A stretch of DNA of 64,000 bases from Metallibacterium scheffleri. Lineage in GTDB: Bacteria > Pseudomonadota > Gammaproteobacteria > Xanthomonadales > Rhodanobacteraceae. This document shows positions 1 through 10,334 of the stretch, piece after piece (the stretch's first letter is position 1; every line of letters starts with the position of its first letter). The notes below the pieces were generated by a model. The model did no database searches. It had not been told where the DNA came from and saw only the letters and a list, made by a program, of their open reading frames with translations. The DNA lies in the NCBI RefSeq assembly GCF_002077135.1, contig NZ_LDOS01000001.1, forward strand, positions 446,219 to 510,218, in the 5' to 3' direction. The position numbers and the translations under genes are program-made.

Positions 1-62
1 ATCGGACTCCCACTGCGCCCTGCGCGACGCGACGGCGCGCGCCGATGCTAACAGGCAGGCTG

Positions 63-938
63 CTAGCGCATCGACGTGCGCCGCAAGCTCAGCAGCGCCA
101 TGGCGATCAGCGCCATGCCGGCGACCTCCCAGATACCGGGCTGCTCGTGCAGGATCAGCCAGGCCAGCAGCACGCCCATCAGCGGAATCGCCAGGCTGGT
201 CAGGCTGGCCACCTGCGCCGGCAAACGCTGCACCACCAGCAGCCACAGCGCCCAACCAAGACCCGAGGCCAGCAGCACGTTGTAGGCCACCGCAGCGATG
301 AACGGCGGCGTCCACTGCACCACGGGCTGCGGAATCAGCAAGGCCAGCAGGACCAGCAACAGCGTGCCGTACAGCATCTGCCAGGCGCTGACGCTGAGTA
401 GCGCGACATCGGGATGGCGCACGAACAGGCGCTTGGCCAGTACCGTGCCCACAGCCCAACTCAATCCGCCGGCCAGCGCCAGCAGCACGCTGCGGGTGCT
501 GCCCACGCCCTGCCATGGCGCGATCACCAGCAACAACCCGCAGGCGGCCACTGCGATGCTCCACCATTGGCGTCCGCCCGGGCGCGAGCCGAGCAGCGGC
601 CATGCCAGCGCGATCGCCCAGAACGGCATGGTATAGGCCAGCAGTGCGGTCTTGCCGGCGCCGCCGCTGACCAGCGCCCACTGCACCAGTGCCTGGAAGC
701 CCGCGGTCTGTGCCATGCCGATGCCCAGCGTCGGCCAAAATGGCGGCGGTGCCAGCGATTCGCGCCGCGCGAGCAGCAACACAAACAGCACCGCCGTGCC
801 ACCGACATAGCGCAGGGCCGAAAACGTGAACGGCCCCGAATACGCCAGGGCTTGCTTCATCACGATCCAGTTGTAGCTCCAGATCAGCGTCAGCGCGGCC
901 AGCGCCAGCAGCGCACCACGTGCGCCGCGCGTGCTCAC
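63..938 (-). CDS. EamA/DMT-family transporter
   Basis: A 291-residue inner-membrane protein made of about ten hydrophobic helices. It begins VSTRGARGALLALAAL and has the two-repeat EamA layout of drug/metabolite exporters (RhaT/YdcZ type), with the typical early helix containing LIWSYNWIVMKQAL. The start is a GTG whose first bases overlap the stop of the upstream transporter gene (GTGA overlap), so the two are translationally coupled. An open frame continues further upstream, but that part is antisense-like, arginine-rich and runs over the neighbouring gene. The substrate cannot be read from the sequence; amino acids or small metabolites are typical for the family. The gene ends 62 nt from the window edge, and nothing is recognised in those 62 nt. 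Confidence 0.85.
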   Translation of the reverse strand: MSTRGARGALLALAALTLIWSYNWIVMKQALAYSGPFTFSALRYVGGTAVLFVLLLARRESLAPPPFWPTLGIGMAQTAGFQALVQWALVSGGAGKTALLAYTMPFWAIALAWPLLGSRPGGRQWWSIAVAACGLLLVIAPWQGVGSTRSVLLALAGGLSWAVGTVLAKRLFVRHPDVALLSVSAWQMLYGTLLLVLLALLIPQPVVQWTPPFIAAVAYNVLLASGLGWALWLLVVQRLPAQVASLTSLAIPLMGVLLAWLILHEQPGIWEVAGMALIAMALLSLRRTSMR

Positions 939-1741
939 AGATGGAACGCGGCGAGGTTGCGGTACAGCATGTAGATCGCGGTCAAGGCCACGATCACCGC
1001 GAAGATCCAGTTCAGCGCTTTCTTGTTCTTGCCGAGGTGCGTGGCCAGACGCGCACCGATCCAGCCGCCGGCCACGCCGCCCAGGATATACAGCGCGGCG
1101 ACGCGCCAGTCGACCAGACCCGACCAGGCGTAACTCAGCGCCGTGGTCATGCCGAAACTGCCCACCGAGAACAGCGAAGTGCCGATGGCCGCGAGGATCG
1201 GCATGCCGGTGGCCAGCATCAGCCCCGGCACGATCAGGAATCCGCCACCGATGCCGAAGAAACCCGACAACAAGCCGGCGCCGGCGCCGACCACGATCAG
1301 CCACGCGGTTTCCACCGCGACCGGGCGCTTGATCACGTCGCCGGTGCGCTCGGCGCGCGGGCGGGTCATCAGGAAGGCCACCACCAGCATCAGGATGGCG
1401 AACAGGAACAGCAGCTTGTGCCCGCCGACCGCCTTGCCCAGGATCGAGCCACCCAGCGCGGCGATGACCCCGGCGATGGCAAACACGATCGCGGCACGCC
1501 AGCGCACGTTGCCGGCACGCGCATGCGGAATCAGATTGAGATACGCATTGATGCCCACCGCCAGCGCGGTGGTGCCGATCACCACGTGCGGATCGGGATA
1601 GCCGACGAAGTAAGCCAGCAGCGGCACCGCCAGGATCGAGCCGCCACCGCCGATCAGGCCCAGCGAAAAACCAACCAACAGGCCGGAGATCACCGCAAAA
1701 ATGTCTTGCAGCAAACTCAGATGAACCATCATGGGAACCAT
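935..1741 (-). CDS. Sulfite exporter TauE/SafE (TSUP) family protein
   Basis: A 268-residue membrane protein with 7-8 hydrophobic helices. It carries the duplicated glycine-rich TSUP signatures GLIGGGGSILAVPLL (near residue 28) and GFFGIGGGFLIVPGL (near residue 165). Family members (Pfam TauE) move sulfite, sulfoacetate or other organic anions across the inner membrane; the substrate here is unknown. The start chosen is the ATG at 1741, preceded by a GAGGCGG ribosome site; a second in-frame ATG lies three codons later. The 3' end overlaps the GTG of the EamA-type gene, so both probably form one leftward operon. Confidence 0.88.
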   Translation of the reverse strand: MVPMMVHLSLLQDIFAVISGLLVGFSLGLIGGGGSILAVPLLAYFVGYPDPHVVIGTTALAVGINAYLNLIPHARAGNVRWRAAIVFAIAGVIAALGGSILGKAVGGHKLLFLFAILMLVVAFLMTRPRAERTGDVIKRPVAVETAWLIVVGAGAGLLSGFFGIGGGFLIVPGLMLATGMPILAAIGTSLFSVGSFGMTTALSYAWSGLVDWRVAALYILGGVAGGWIGARLATHLGKNKKALNWIFAVIVALTAIYMLYRNLAAFHL

Positions 1742-1902
1742 TGCGCACCGCCTCGGGATCAAAGGAAAAGGTGGCACGTGGACTGCCGCCATAAAATTAG
1801 CACCGCCTGATATGACAGTCCCCGCTCTTGACAGTTCCACCATGTTCAGATCCAGCACGGCGACGTAAGCAAACCGTAGGCTGCCGGCCGTCCTGCCGCT
1901 TG

Positions 1903-3072
1903 CTACATCACCCGCGCGAACACCGCCTTCAGATAGCGCCCTTCCGGAGCCGCGACGCGCCAGGGATGATCCGCGCCGGCGCCGCCGACGTGCAGGATCT
2001 GCAACTCGCGGCCCACCAGTGCCGCGGCACGCCGCAGCGCCTCGAGGAATGCCGGCTCGTCCACCAGGCCGGTGCAGGAACAACTCAGCAGCAACCCGCC
2101 AGGCGTCAGTGCGCGCATGGCCAGCGCGTTCATCGCCACGTAGGTACGCAGTGCCTGCGCAAGTTTGGCGGCGTCGCGGGTGAGCTTGGCCGGGTCCAGC
2201 ACCAGCGTGTCCCAGCGCCGCCCGGCGGCAAGCGCCTGTTCGAGGTAGGCGAACAGATCGGCGGCGAGGAACTCCGCACGCAGGGTGTTGCGCGTGGCGT
2301 TGGTCCGCGCCAGGTCGAGCACGTCCGGGTCGAGGTCGATGCCGGTCACCTCGCCGCAGCCAGCGCGCGCCGCATTCAGCGCAAAACCGCCACTGTTGCA
2401 GCACACATCGAGCATGCGTCCGCTGGCCCAGGCGCCCAGGCGCGCACGATGGTCACGTTGATCGACGAAAAATCCGGTTTTGTGGCGTGTACCCGGCTGC
2501 ACCTGGAATTCAAGGTCGTGCTCGCGTATCCAGCGCGGTGCCGGGATCGGCGCTGGCCGGCAATCGAAGCTCTCCTGCTTCTGCACATGCGTTTCGGCGA
2601 AGTGGTACAGCGTGGCCTCGGGATAATGCGTGCGCAGCGCGCCCTCGATGCCTTCGCGCAACTTCCACATGCCGGCGGCGAAATACTCGATCACCAGCAG
2701 ATCGGCGTAGCGATCGACCACCAACCCTGGCAAGGCGTCGCCTTCGGCGTGGATCAGGCGCGCCGCACCCTGTCCCTGATCCAGGCCCAGCCGCGTGCGC
2801 AACGCCAGCGCCGCGGCGATGCGCGCGCCGATCCAGTCGCCGTCGATGGATTCCCGGGCGTCACGCGTCAGCACGCGCAGGCCGATGCGCGCGTGGCCGT
2901 TCCAGAAGCCGCGTGCCAGGAAGCGTCCGGTGTCATCCACCAGGTCCACCACGCTGCCCGGCGCCAGGCGCGCATCGGCCTGCAACGCGCGGCGGAAGAT
3001 GGCCGGGTGTTGCGGCAGGCGCGGCGCCAGCAGGCGCACGCGTGGATACGCCGGAGCCGGATCCATGTTCAT
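1903..3072 (-). CDS. rlmI: Class I SAM-dependent 23S rRNA methyltransferase (RlmI-like)
   Basis: A 389-residue protein with the RlmI/RlmK layout. An N-terminal PUA-like domain (roughly residues 10-80, including the block GSVVDLVDDTGRFLARG) is followed by a Rossmann methyltransferase core with the SAM motif MLDVCCNSGGFAL (about residue 225), an acidic turn EVTGIDLD and the catalytic-loop motif VLDPAKL. RlmI methylates C1962 of 23S rRNA. The usual DPPK loop reads DPAK here, so the exact target is inferred. The ATG at 3072 overlaps the stop of the small membrane-protein gene upstream (ATGA), which fixes the start and indicates an operon. Confidence 0.85.
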   Translation of the reverse strand: MNMDPAPAYPRVRLLAPRLPQHPAIFRRALQADARLAPGSVVDLVDDTGRFLARGFWNGHARIGLRVLTRDARESIDGDWIGARIAAALALRTRLGLDQGQGAARLIHAEGDALPGLVVDRYADLLVIEYFAAGMWKLREGIEGALRTHYPEATLYHFAETHVQKQESFDCRPAPIPAPRWIREHDLEFQVQPGTRHKTGFFVDQRDHRARLGAWASGRMLDVCCNSGGFALNAARAGCGEVTGIDLDPDVLDLARTNATRNTLRAEFLAADLFAYLEQALAAGRRWDTLVLDPAKLTRDAAKLAQALRTYVAMNALAMRALTPGGLLLSCSCTGLVDEPAFLEALRRAAALVGRELQILHVGGAGADHPWRVAAPEGRYLKAVFARVM

Positions 3073-3509
3073 GCGCGCCGCGTGAGGCGCAGCAGCAGGA
3101 ACAGGATCAAGCCGAGAAAATTCAGTCCGACAAACCAGTGCGCGCTGCCGCCAAGATAGAGCTGCCAGCCGATGTCCGGCACACGGTAGCCGAAACTCCA
3201 GTGGCCCCCGCGCGCGAAGCCCAGCGCCGCGACCGCGCCGGCGTGCCAGCCGTAGCTCAGCCACGGCGAGCCGAGGATCGGCACCTGCGCCAGCTGCAAC
3301 CACTGCGACCATGCGCGGCCGCGCGCATCACCGTTGATCAGCCACACGCCAGCGACCAGGACCAGCAGAAACATCAGCGCGCCCAGCAACAGCAATGCGA
3401 ACCATAGCGGCTCACGCACCACGAAGGCGCGTCCTGCCAGCTCGAAAAATCCCCAGAAACCGCCGGCGATCTGCAGCACGCCGATCAGCCGATGAATCAT
3501 CGCGGACAT
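3069..3509 (-). CDS. Small four-helix membrane protein of unknown function
   Basis: A 146-residue protein starting MSAMIHRLIGVLQIAGG, with four hydrophobic stretches (about residues 8-26, 35-60, 75-95 and 120-140) and a basic C-terminus (RLTRRA). A GGAG ribosome site precedes the ATG at 3509. It overlaps the methyltransferase start by the ATGA tetranucleotide and is therefore translationally coupled to it. I do not recognise the family. The tryptophan- and glycine-rich helices resemble DoxX-like small membrane proteins, but no diagnostic motif is present. Confidence 0.7.
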   Translation of the reverse strand: MSAMIHRLIGVLQIAGGFWGFFELAGRAFVVREPLWFALLLLGALMFLLVLVAGVWLINGDARGRAWSQWLQLAQVPILGSPWLSYGWHAGAVAALGFARGGHWSFGYRVPDIGWQLYLGGSAHWFVGLNFLGLILFLLLRLTRRA

Positions 3510-3614
3510 AGGCTTCTCCGTGTCAAACTTGGATGATAGCCGCAGCGCAGCGTGCGCCATCCTCCGCGCAACGGGTTAAATTGCACGGCACTGTCTGCTT
3601 TCAAGGAGCGCCTG

Positions 3615-3863
3615 ATGCCGTGGCTGGGTGTGCTGGTATTCGCCAGCGGCGTGGTCCTGCCGATCGTCTTGCATGGCCCCGGCTGGCTGGGGCTGGGCTT
3701 GCTGCTGAGTTTCGTCGGTGGAACCTGGGCGGTACTGGCGCTGGCAGATGCGCGCATCACCGGCAGCGCGCGCGACGAACATGTCAGCGATAGCCAACTG
3801 CAGGCATGGCGCGAGATGCTGCGCCAGCAGCGCCCGCCAGATGAGCCCCCCACGCGAACTTGA
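3615..3863 (+). CDS. Short membrane protein of unknown function
   Basis: An 82-residue frame beginning [16 protein letters not shown], with a good AAGGAG ribosome site 7 nt before the ATG. Two hydrophobic helices (residues 3-20 and 24-45) are followed by a polar tail that is proline-rich at its end. It lies between the divergent membrane gene and acs. The ribosome site, the helix pattern and the fact that its reverse-strand competitors have no start signals support it as real. No function can be assigned. Confidence 0.6.
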   Translation: MPWLGVLVFASGVVLPIVLHGPGWLGLGLLLSFVGGTWAVLALADARITGSARDEHVSDSQLQAWREMLRQQRPPDEPPTRT

Positions 3864-3919
3864 ACGCGTTCTGCCCGTTGACACCCTTTGCACCGTTTTT
3901 GCCGATTCGAGGTTTTGCC

Positions 3920-5866
<1,947 letters not shown>

Positions 5867-5930
5867 ACGGCGTCAGCGAACCGATGCGGTGTCCCGCCGT
5901 CACGCGGTCACGGCTCGTGCGCGGCGCGGC

Positions 5931-6994
5931 ATGGACGCGCTGAGCGAAACCACCTCCCTGCAGGCCTTGTTGCTGCGCGAGGCGTGGTGGCGTTGGCGCG
6001 CGCGGCATGGCCTTGCCCCGGGCCGGCTGCGCCTCGCGCGCGCTGGGCGCTTGGGACTACCCATCGCGGGTGCGGTGCTGGCGGGTCTGGCACTGGCTTG
6101 GCTGCTGCCCAATGTGGCTTTGCTGACTGCACGCCAGCCACTGTTTCTGCTGCTGCTGCTGGCCGCGTTCGCCGCACGCGGCGGCCTCACTGCGGCGCAT
6201 GCGCTGCATGCCGCGGCGGACGAGCATTGGTTGCAGGCCTTGCCATTGTCCGCGACGCGACGGCGCCTGCATGTCTGGTTGCTCGGCAGCCTGCATGCCT
6301 GCGCGCGCACCCTGCCTCTGTGGCTGACATTGTACGTGGCGGTTTTCCACGTGATGTCATTCGCGTCGATGTCGGCCGCTGGCGCTGCGCTTGTTGTCAT
6401 GTTTCTGGCTGGGGCCTGCGGCAGTCTTTGGGGCATGCGACGCAGGCATGCGCGCCTTGATGCGCACGTCATGCCGCGTGCATGCTCCGTTGCACCACTG
6501 CCGTCCGCTCCACCACTCCTGGATGCGGACCGCGCTGGTGTTGCCTCGCTGCGCATCCTGCTGTGGCATTGGCAGCTGCGGCGCCTCGGTCATCTGCGTC
6601 CGGATCGCCACAAACTGTTGCTCGCCGTGATCGCCCTCATGCCCCAATGGGCACCCCGCTTGGCGCCGCGCTATTCATGCTCGCCTTCGCCTGGTTGATG
6701 GCCAGCGCATTCGACGCACTGGCCATCAGCCGCGCCACGCTGCTGCACGTGCTCATGCTCACCCAGGCATGCATCACCACGCCACTGCGCTGGCTGCTGG
6801 CGATACTGCCGCTGCCTTTGCTGGTGATGGTCGGCGGCAGCCTGTGCGCGGCGACAGCGGTACGCGCGCTCGCCTGGTCAGACTCGTGGTTGCGCACGGC
6901 GCTGCTGTTCCTCCTGGTCTGCTGCGGGGTCGGGTTGTCGTTGCTGGTCATGCAACCGTTGCGGCTGCGGCGCAGGCTTGATCCATGGCGATGA
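5931..6994 (+). pseudogene. ABC transporter permease split by a frameshift
   Basis: Two overlapping frames together look like one membrane permease. The first runs from 5931 (MDALSETTSLQALLLREAWW) through several hydrophobic helices to about 6640. The second, one frame over, continues with helices from MGTPLGAALFMLAFAWLM (6647) to the stop at 6992-6994. The switch lies at the short C-run near 6642-6645, and one extra C would restore a single frame of about 355 codons. The next gene is an ABC ATPase that overlaps the stop, which supports the permease role. Either the gene is inactivated, the assembly dropped one base, or two subunits are made separately. A GTG at 5889 is an alternative start; no clear ribosome site is seen for either. 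Confidence 0.6.
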
Positions 6995-7749
6995 ACCCCG
7001 CGCCACCGTTGCTGGAAGTGAGCGGGCTATGCGTCGGACGTGGCACGCAACGCATCCTCGATGGCGTCGATCTGCGTATCGACGGTGGTGAAATCATCGC
7101 GCTGCTGGGCGCCAACGGCGCCGGCAAGACCACGTTGGCACGGTGTGTGGCCGGGTTGATGCGACCCGTGGCGGGCTCGGTGTGGCTGGACGGCGCGCGC
7201 GTGGACAGCATGCACCCAAGCAGTCGCCGCGCACTTGGCATGGCGGTCAACCACTGGCTGTTGCCACTGGAACTCAGCGGTCACGAGTGCGTGCAATTGT
7301 TCGCGCGCGCGCAAGGCCAGCCCGGGCACGCGCCGGCCGCCGCACCTTTGCTGCTGAGCCTAGGCCTGGATGCGTCACGGCTGGCGCAGCCGCTGGGCTG
7401 TTATTCCCTGGGCATGCGCCAGAAACTGGGCTTGGCGCTGGGCATGCTGGGCAGTCCGCGCCTGCTCGTGCTGGACGAATCGTTGAGCGGCCTGGATGCC
7501 GTGAGCCTGGCCGCTGCCGAGGCGCTGTTGCGCGCGCGTTGCGCGCAAGGCGCCGCGGTATTGTTGGCGACGCATGCGCTCGAGCATGCCGCACGCTTCG
7601 CCGATCGTCTGTTGCTGTTGCATGCGGGGCGTGTTGCCGGCGCATGGCGGCGCGATGAGCTCACTGTGTTGGCCGGGCAGGGGCATGATTTGCTGCAGGT
7701 CCTGGGGGCCGCCACGGCGATTCAAGCGGCTTCGGGAGGCGCAGGATGA
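6985..7749 (+). CDS. ABC transporter ATP-binding protein
   Basis: A 254-residue ATPase subunit. Walker A GANGAGKTT is near residues 38-46, the C-loop signature appears as YSLGMRQKL (about 137-145), Walker B with the catalytic glutamate is LLVLDESLSGLD (about 155-166), and the switch histidine is in ATHALEH. The divergent signature and single-domain size fit ABC-2/CcmA-like exporters. Its ATG overlaps the stop of the split permease (ATGGCGATGA), and its own stop overlaps the next ATG, so permease, ATPase and phosphopantetheinyl transferase form one translationally coupled operon. The substrate is unknown; pairing with a carrier-protein-activating enzyme hints at export of a product made on a carrier protein. 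Confidence 0.9.
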   Translation: MAMNPAPPLLEVSGLCVGRGTQRILDGVDLRIDGGEIIALLGANGAGKTTLARCVAGLMRPVAGSVWLDGARVDSMHPSSRRALGMAVNHWLLPLELSGHECVQLFARAQGQPGHAPAAAPLLLSLGLDASRLAQPLGCYSLGMRQKLGLALGMLGSPRLLVLDESLSGLDAVSLAAAEALLRARCAQGAAVLLATHALEHAARFADRLLLLHAGRVAGAWRRDELTVLAGQGHDLLQVLGAATAIQAASGGAG

Positions 7750-8357
7750 GCGCCATGCTCGGCTCGCACTCGACGATCGATTGTTGGCTGGCGCGTTGGC
7801 CCACGCGCGATGGCTGGGACTGGGTGCGCGCCACGCTGGGCTCCGCCCTGGCAGTGGATGCCGCGGCGCTGTCGATTGTTCGCGATGAACAGGGCAAGCC
7901 ACACTTCACGGGCGCGCTCCGCGAGTGGCACTTCAGCCTCAGCCACAGCGGCGGCAGGGCGCTGCTCGCCTTGGCGCAAGATCAACCCGTGGGCGTGGAT
8001 CTGGAATCGCCACGACCACGCCGCCGCTTGCTGGACCTGGCGCAGCGTTTTTTCACTGCAGCGGAAACGAGCGCTTTGCGCGGGCTGCCCGAAGAGGAGC
8101 GTCTGCACGCGTTCTACGCGCTGTGGACGGCCAAGGAAGCCGTACTGAAGGCGGCCGGCGTCGGTATCGGCTACGGGCTCGCCAAGGCCGGTATGGCATG
8201 GCGCGGGCCAGATTGGGTTGTTGATCAATTCGCCGACGCGCTGGCTCCGGCTGCGGCGTGGCAGCTGCAGCGCCTGGACTTGCCTGCGGCGCTGCTTGGA
8301 CACCTGGCGTGGCGGGGTCCGCAACGATTGGTCCAACTGATCGATACGACCTGTTGA
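7746..8357 (+). CDS. 4'-phosphopantetheinyl transferase (Sfp-like)
   Basis: A 203-residue enzyme predicted to transfer phosphopantetheine from CoA to acyl or peptidyl carrier proteins. Family motifs are present in order: a substrate-binding block FSLSHSGG (about residue 63), the magnesium-binding VGVDLES (about 82) and the helix ALWTAKEAVLKAAG (about 124-137) with the W-x-x-KE-A-x-x-K core. The length lies in the short Sfp/Gsp class. It overlaps the ABC ATPase stop by ATGA. No carrier protein or synthase is encoded in the window, so the client is unknown. Confidence 0.9.
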   Translation: MSAMLGSHSTIDCWLARWPTRDGWDWVRATLGSALAVDAAALSIVRDEQGKPHFTGALREWHFSLSHSGGRALLALAQDQPVGVDLESPRPRRRLLDLAQRFFTAAETSALRGLPEEERLHAFYALWTAKEAVLKAAGVGIGYGLAKAGMAWRGPDWVVDQFADALAPAAAWQLQRLDLPAALLGHLAWRGPQRLVQLIDTTC

Positions 8358-8495
8358 TTCGCATTTTTGCATGGCTTCGCCGAGGCGGCGAGGCGGGTTT
8401 GGCGCGTGGCGGAACTTTTCGGCTGGTCACGCACTCTCTTTAACGCATCTCCTGCCGTGAAGTGCCGTTCGAGGTTCCTGGTGTGACACGGATTC

Positions 8496-8523
8496 AAAGC
8501 GCGCTCATGGCGCGCTTTTTTTT
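8496..8523 (+). terminator. Rho-independent terminator after the ABC/PPTase operon
   Basis: A perfect 9-bp stem AAAGCGCGC / GCGCGCTTT with a 5-nt loop (TCATG), running into an uninterrupted T tract. It lies about 140 nt after the transferase stop and closes the rightward operon before pdxJ. Confidence 0.85.
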
Positions 8524-8537
8524 CTGCGTGTTCTGCT

Positions 8538-8558
8538 GCATGCCGATCGCTGGCATGC
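8538..8558. repeat. Inverted repeat upstream of pdxJ
   Basis: GCATGCC and GGCATGC form a perfect 7-bp inverted repeat with a 7-nt spacer, 28 nt before the pdxJ start codon. An 11-nt direct repeat (ATGCCGATCGC) occurs at 8540-8550 and again at 8567-8577. It could be an operator or a 5'-leader hairpin; no assignment is made. Confidence 0.4.
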
Positions 8559-8586
8559 TTGCCGCGATGCCGATCGCGAGAATGCC

Positions 8587-9333
8587 ATGACCCAGCTCAG
8601 CGTCAACGTCAACAAGATCGCCGTGCTGCGCAATTCGCGCGGCGGCAATGAGCCCAGCGTGGAACACGCGGCACGGACATGCATCGAGGCTGGCGCACAA
8701 GGCATCACCGTGCACCCGCGCCCGGATCAGCGCCATATCCGCCCACAGGATGTTTTGGAGCTTGCGGATCTATGCCATGGCAAGGTGGAATACAACATCG
8801 AGGGCAATCCGTTCGCGCCGCCGCGCGGGGCTTACCCAGGCTTGCTGGAACTGGTGCGCGCCACGCGTCCTGCGCAAGTGACCTTGGTGCCAGATGGCGA
8901 TGCGCAGCTGACCTCGGACCATGGCTTTTCACTGCCTGGCGATATTGTCAAACTGTGGCCGCTGGTCGCGGCACTACGCGCGCACGCCGGGCGTGTTTCC
9001 GTTTTCGTGGATGCAGGCGCCACGGATTTTACAGGATTGGTCGGCATCGGCGTGGCGCGCATCGAGATCTACACTGGTCCCTACGCCGAAGCCTGCGTCG
9101 GCGCTGATTACAGCGCTGCGCTGGATGCCTGCGTACGCACGGCGCGCGCGGCGCGCGCGGCGGGCGTGCTGGTCAATGCCGGGCACGATCTGAATCAACG
9201 CAATCTGCCACAACTGCGCGCGTTCATTCCTGATCTGGCGGAGGTTTCGATTGGGCATGCACTGATCAGCGAAGCGCTGTACACGGGCCTCGCACCTGCC
9301 GTGCACGCTTATCTGGCGTTGCTGCGGACCTGA
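8587..9333 (+). CDS. pdxJ: Pyridoxine 5'-phosphate synthase
   Basis: A 248-residue TIM-barrel enzyme that condenses 1-deoxyxylulose 5-phosphate with 3-amino-2-oxopropyl phosphate in vitamin B6 synthesis. Conserved blocks: [14 protein letters not shown] at the N-terminus, [13 protein letters not shown] (about residue 40), [10 protein letters not shown] and [12 protein letters not shown] with the late catalytic histidine region, then [13 protein letters not shown]. The NVNK start block is the variant expected in xanthomonads rather than the enterobacterial NIDH. It converges on the exbD genes, and the tonB-exbB-exbD-exbD / pdxJ neighbourhood is known from Xanthomonas. Confidence 0.95.
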   Translation: MTQLSVNVNKIAVLRNSRGGNEPSVEHAARTCIEAGAQGITVHPRPDQRHIRPQDVLELADLCHGKVEYNIEGNPFAPPRGAYPGLLELVRATRPAQVTLVPDGDAQLTSDHGFSLPGDIVKLWPLVAALRAHAGRVSVFVDAGATDFTGLVGIGVARIEIYTGPYAEACVGADYSAALDACVRTARAARAAGVLVNAGHDLNQRNLPQLRAFIPDLAEVSIGHALISEALYTGLAPAVHAYLALLRT

Positions 9334-9404
9334 GCGCCGCCCCGTAATCAGCACCATCAACGCGAAGAGCGCCTTGCGGCGCCCTGCTCTTGAGACCAGT
9401 GTGT

Positions 9405-9827
9405 TTATCCACCCTGATCGGTATTCTCGAAACCGATCTTTTCCAGCCCGGCACGCTTGGCATCGGCCAGCACCGCCGCCACGTTTTGATATTCGACGTT
9501 GGGCGAAGCGTTGATCTGCAGCTCGGGCTGTGGCTTCTTGACTGCCGTCACCGCCAGCTGCGCCTTCAACTCGGAAATCGTGACTGGCAGGCTGTTCCAG
9601 AAAATCGAGCCATCGGCGCGAATCTGCAGCTTGATCGGCTCCGGCGGGTTGAGCGGCGGCTGCACATTGCGATTGGGCTGTGGCAGATCAATGCGGATGC
9701 GATGCGTCAGCAATGGTGCGGTGATCATGAATATGATCAGCAATACCAGCATCACGTCGACCAGCGGCGTGACGTTGATCTCCGACATGGGGCTGCTGCT
9801 GCCACCACTCTTGCTGCTGAAAGCCAT
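9405..9827 (-). CDS. exbD: ExbD-type biopolymer transport protein (second copy)
   Basis: A 140-residue protein with a single transmembrane helix. The ExbD/TolR signature SEINVTPLVDVMLVLLIIFM spans residues 15-34 and contains the proton-relay aspartate, followed by a periplasmic domain ending in DAKRAGLEKIGF. ExbD works with ExbB and TonB to pass proton-motive force to outer-membrane receptors. It is the last gene of a leftward tonB-exbB-exbD-exbD operon. In Xanthomonas the second ExbD (ExbD2) has a partly separate role, but which copy is equivalent cannot be judged here. Confidence 0.95.
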   Translation of the reverse strand: MAFSSKSGGSSSPMSEINVTPLVDVMLVLLIIFMITAPLLTHRIRIDLPQPNRNVQPPLNPPEPIKLQIRADGSIFWNSLPVTISELKAQLAVTAVKKPQPELQINASPNVEYQNVAAVLADAKRAGLEKIGFENTDQGG

Positions 9828-9882
9828 TGCTCGCTACCTCATGCTCCGGGCGGGCTGCGCTGCGCGCGCCTGCGGTACGGAC

Positions 9883-10302
9883 TCAGTTTTTGCCGGTGGT
9901 GACAAAGCCGATCTTGATGATGCCTGATTGCTTGGCGTCGGCCAGGATCCTGGAGACTTCCTTGAAGCGGATCGAGCGATCGGCGCGCAGATGGATCTCG
10001 GGCTGCGGATTCTTGGCCGCTTCCACGGCAAAGCGGGCGCGCAGTTCGTTCTGCGTGACCTTTGAATCGTTCCAGTACATGGCGCCATCGTTCCTGACCG
10101 CCAGGTCGACCGAGCCGCCACTCTGGTGCGGATTCGTCGTGGGGCTGGCGACAGGCAGCTCGACCTTGATCTGGTGCGCGGCCAGTGGTGCGGTGATCAT
10201 GAAGATGATCAACAACACCAACATCACGTCCACCAGCGGGGTGACGTTGATTTCGGACATCGGGGCGCCACTATTGGCGCCCCCTCCGGTACTCATTGCC
10301 AT
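9883..10302 (-). CDS. exbD: ExbD-type biopolymer transport protein (first copy)
   Basis: A 139-residue ExbD. It shows the same membrane signature (MSEINVTPLVDVMLVLLIIF) starting near residue 15, a glycine-rich cytoplasmic tail before it (STGGGANSGAP), and a periplasmic domain ending AKQSGIIKIGFVTTGKN. It lies 32 nt after exbB and 55 nt before the second exbD. The membrane segments of the two copies are nearly identical while the periplasmic domains differ, so this is an old duplication retained for two functions rather than a recent copy. Confidence 0.95.
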   Translation of the reverse strand: MAMSTGGGANSGAPMSEINVTPLVDVMLVLLIIFMITAPLAAHQIKVELPVASPTTNPHQSGGSVDLAVRNDGAMYWNDSKVTQNELRARFAVEAAKNPQPEIHLRADRSIRFKEVSRILADAKQSGIIKIGFVTTGKN

Positions 10303-10334
10303 GGGCCGATCCTCTCCTCTGCCTGCGCGAATTC

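Noticed and set aside
63-1748. One 561-codon frame covering both transporter genes at the left end
   Set aside because: Only its second half encodes a plausible protein (the EamA transporter); the first half lies antiframe to the TSUP gene.
8370-8490. Possible tRNA because of a GTTCGAG string
   Set aside because: The flanking bases do not form a T arm, and no acceptor or anticodon stem could be built.
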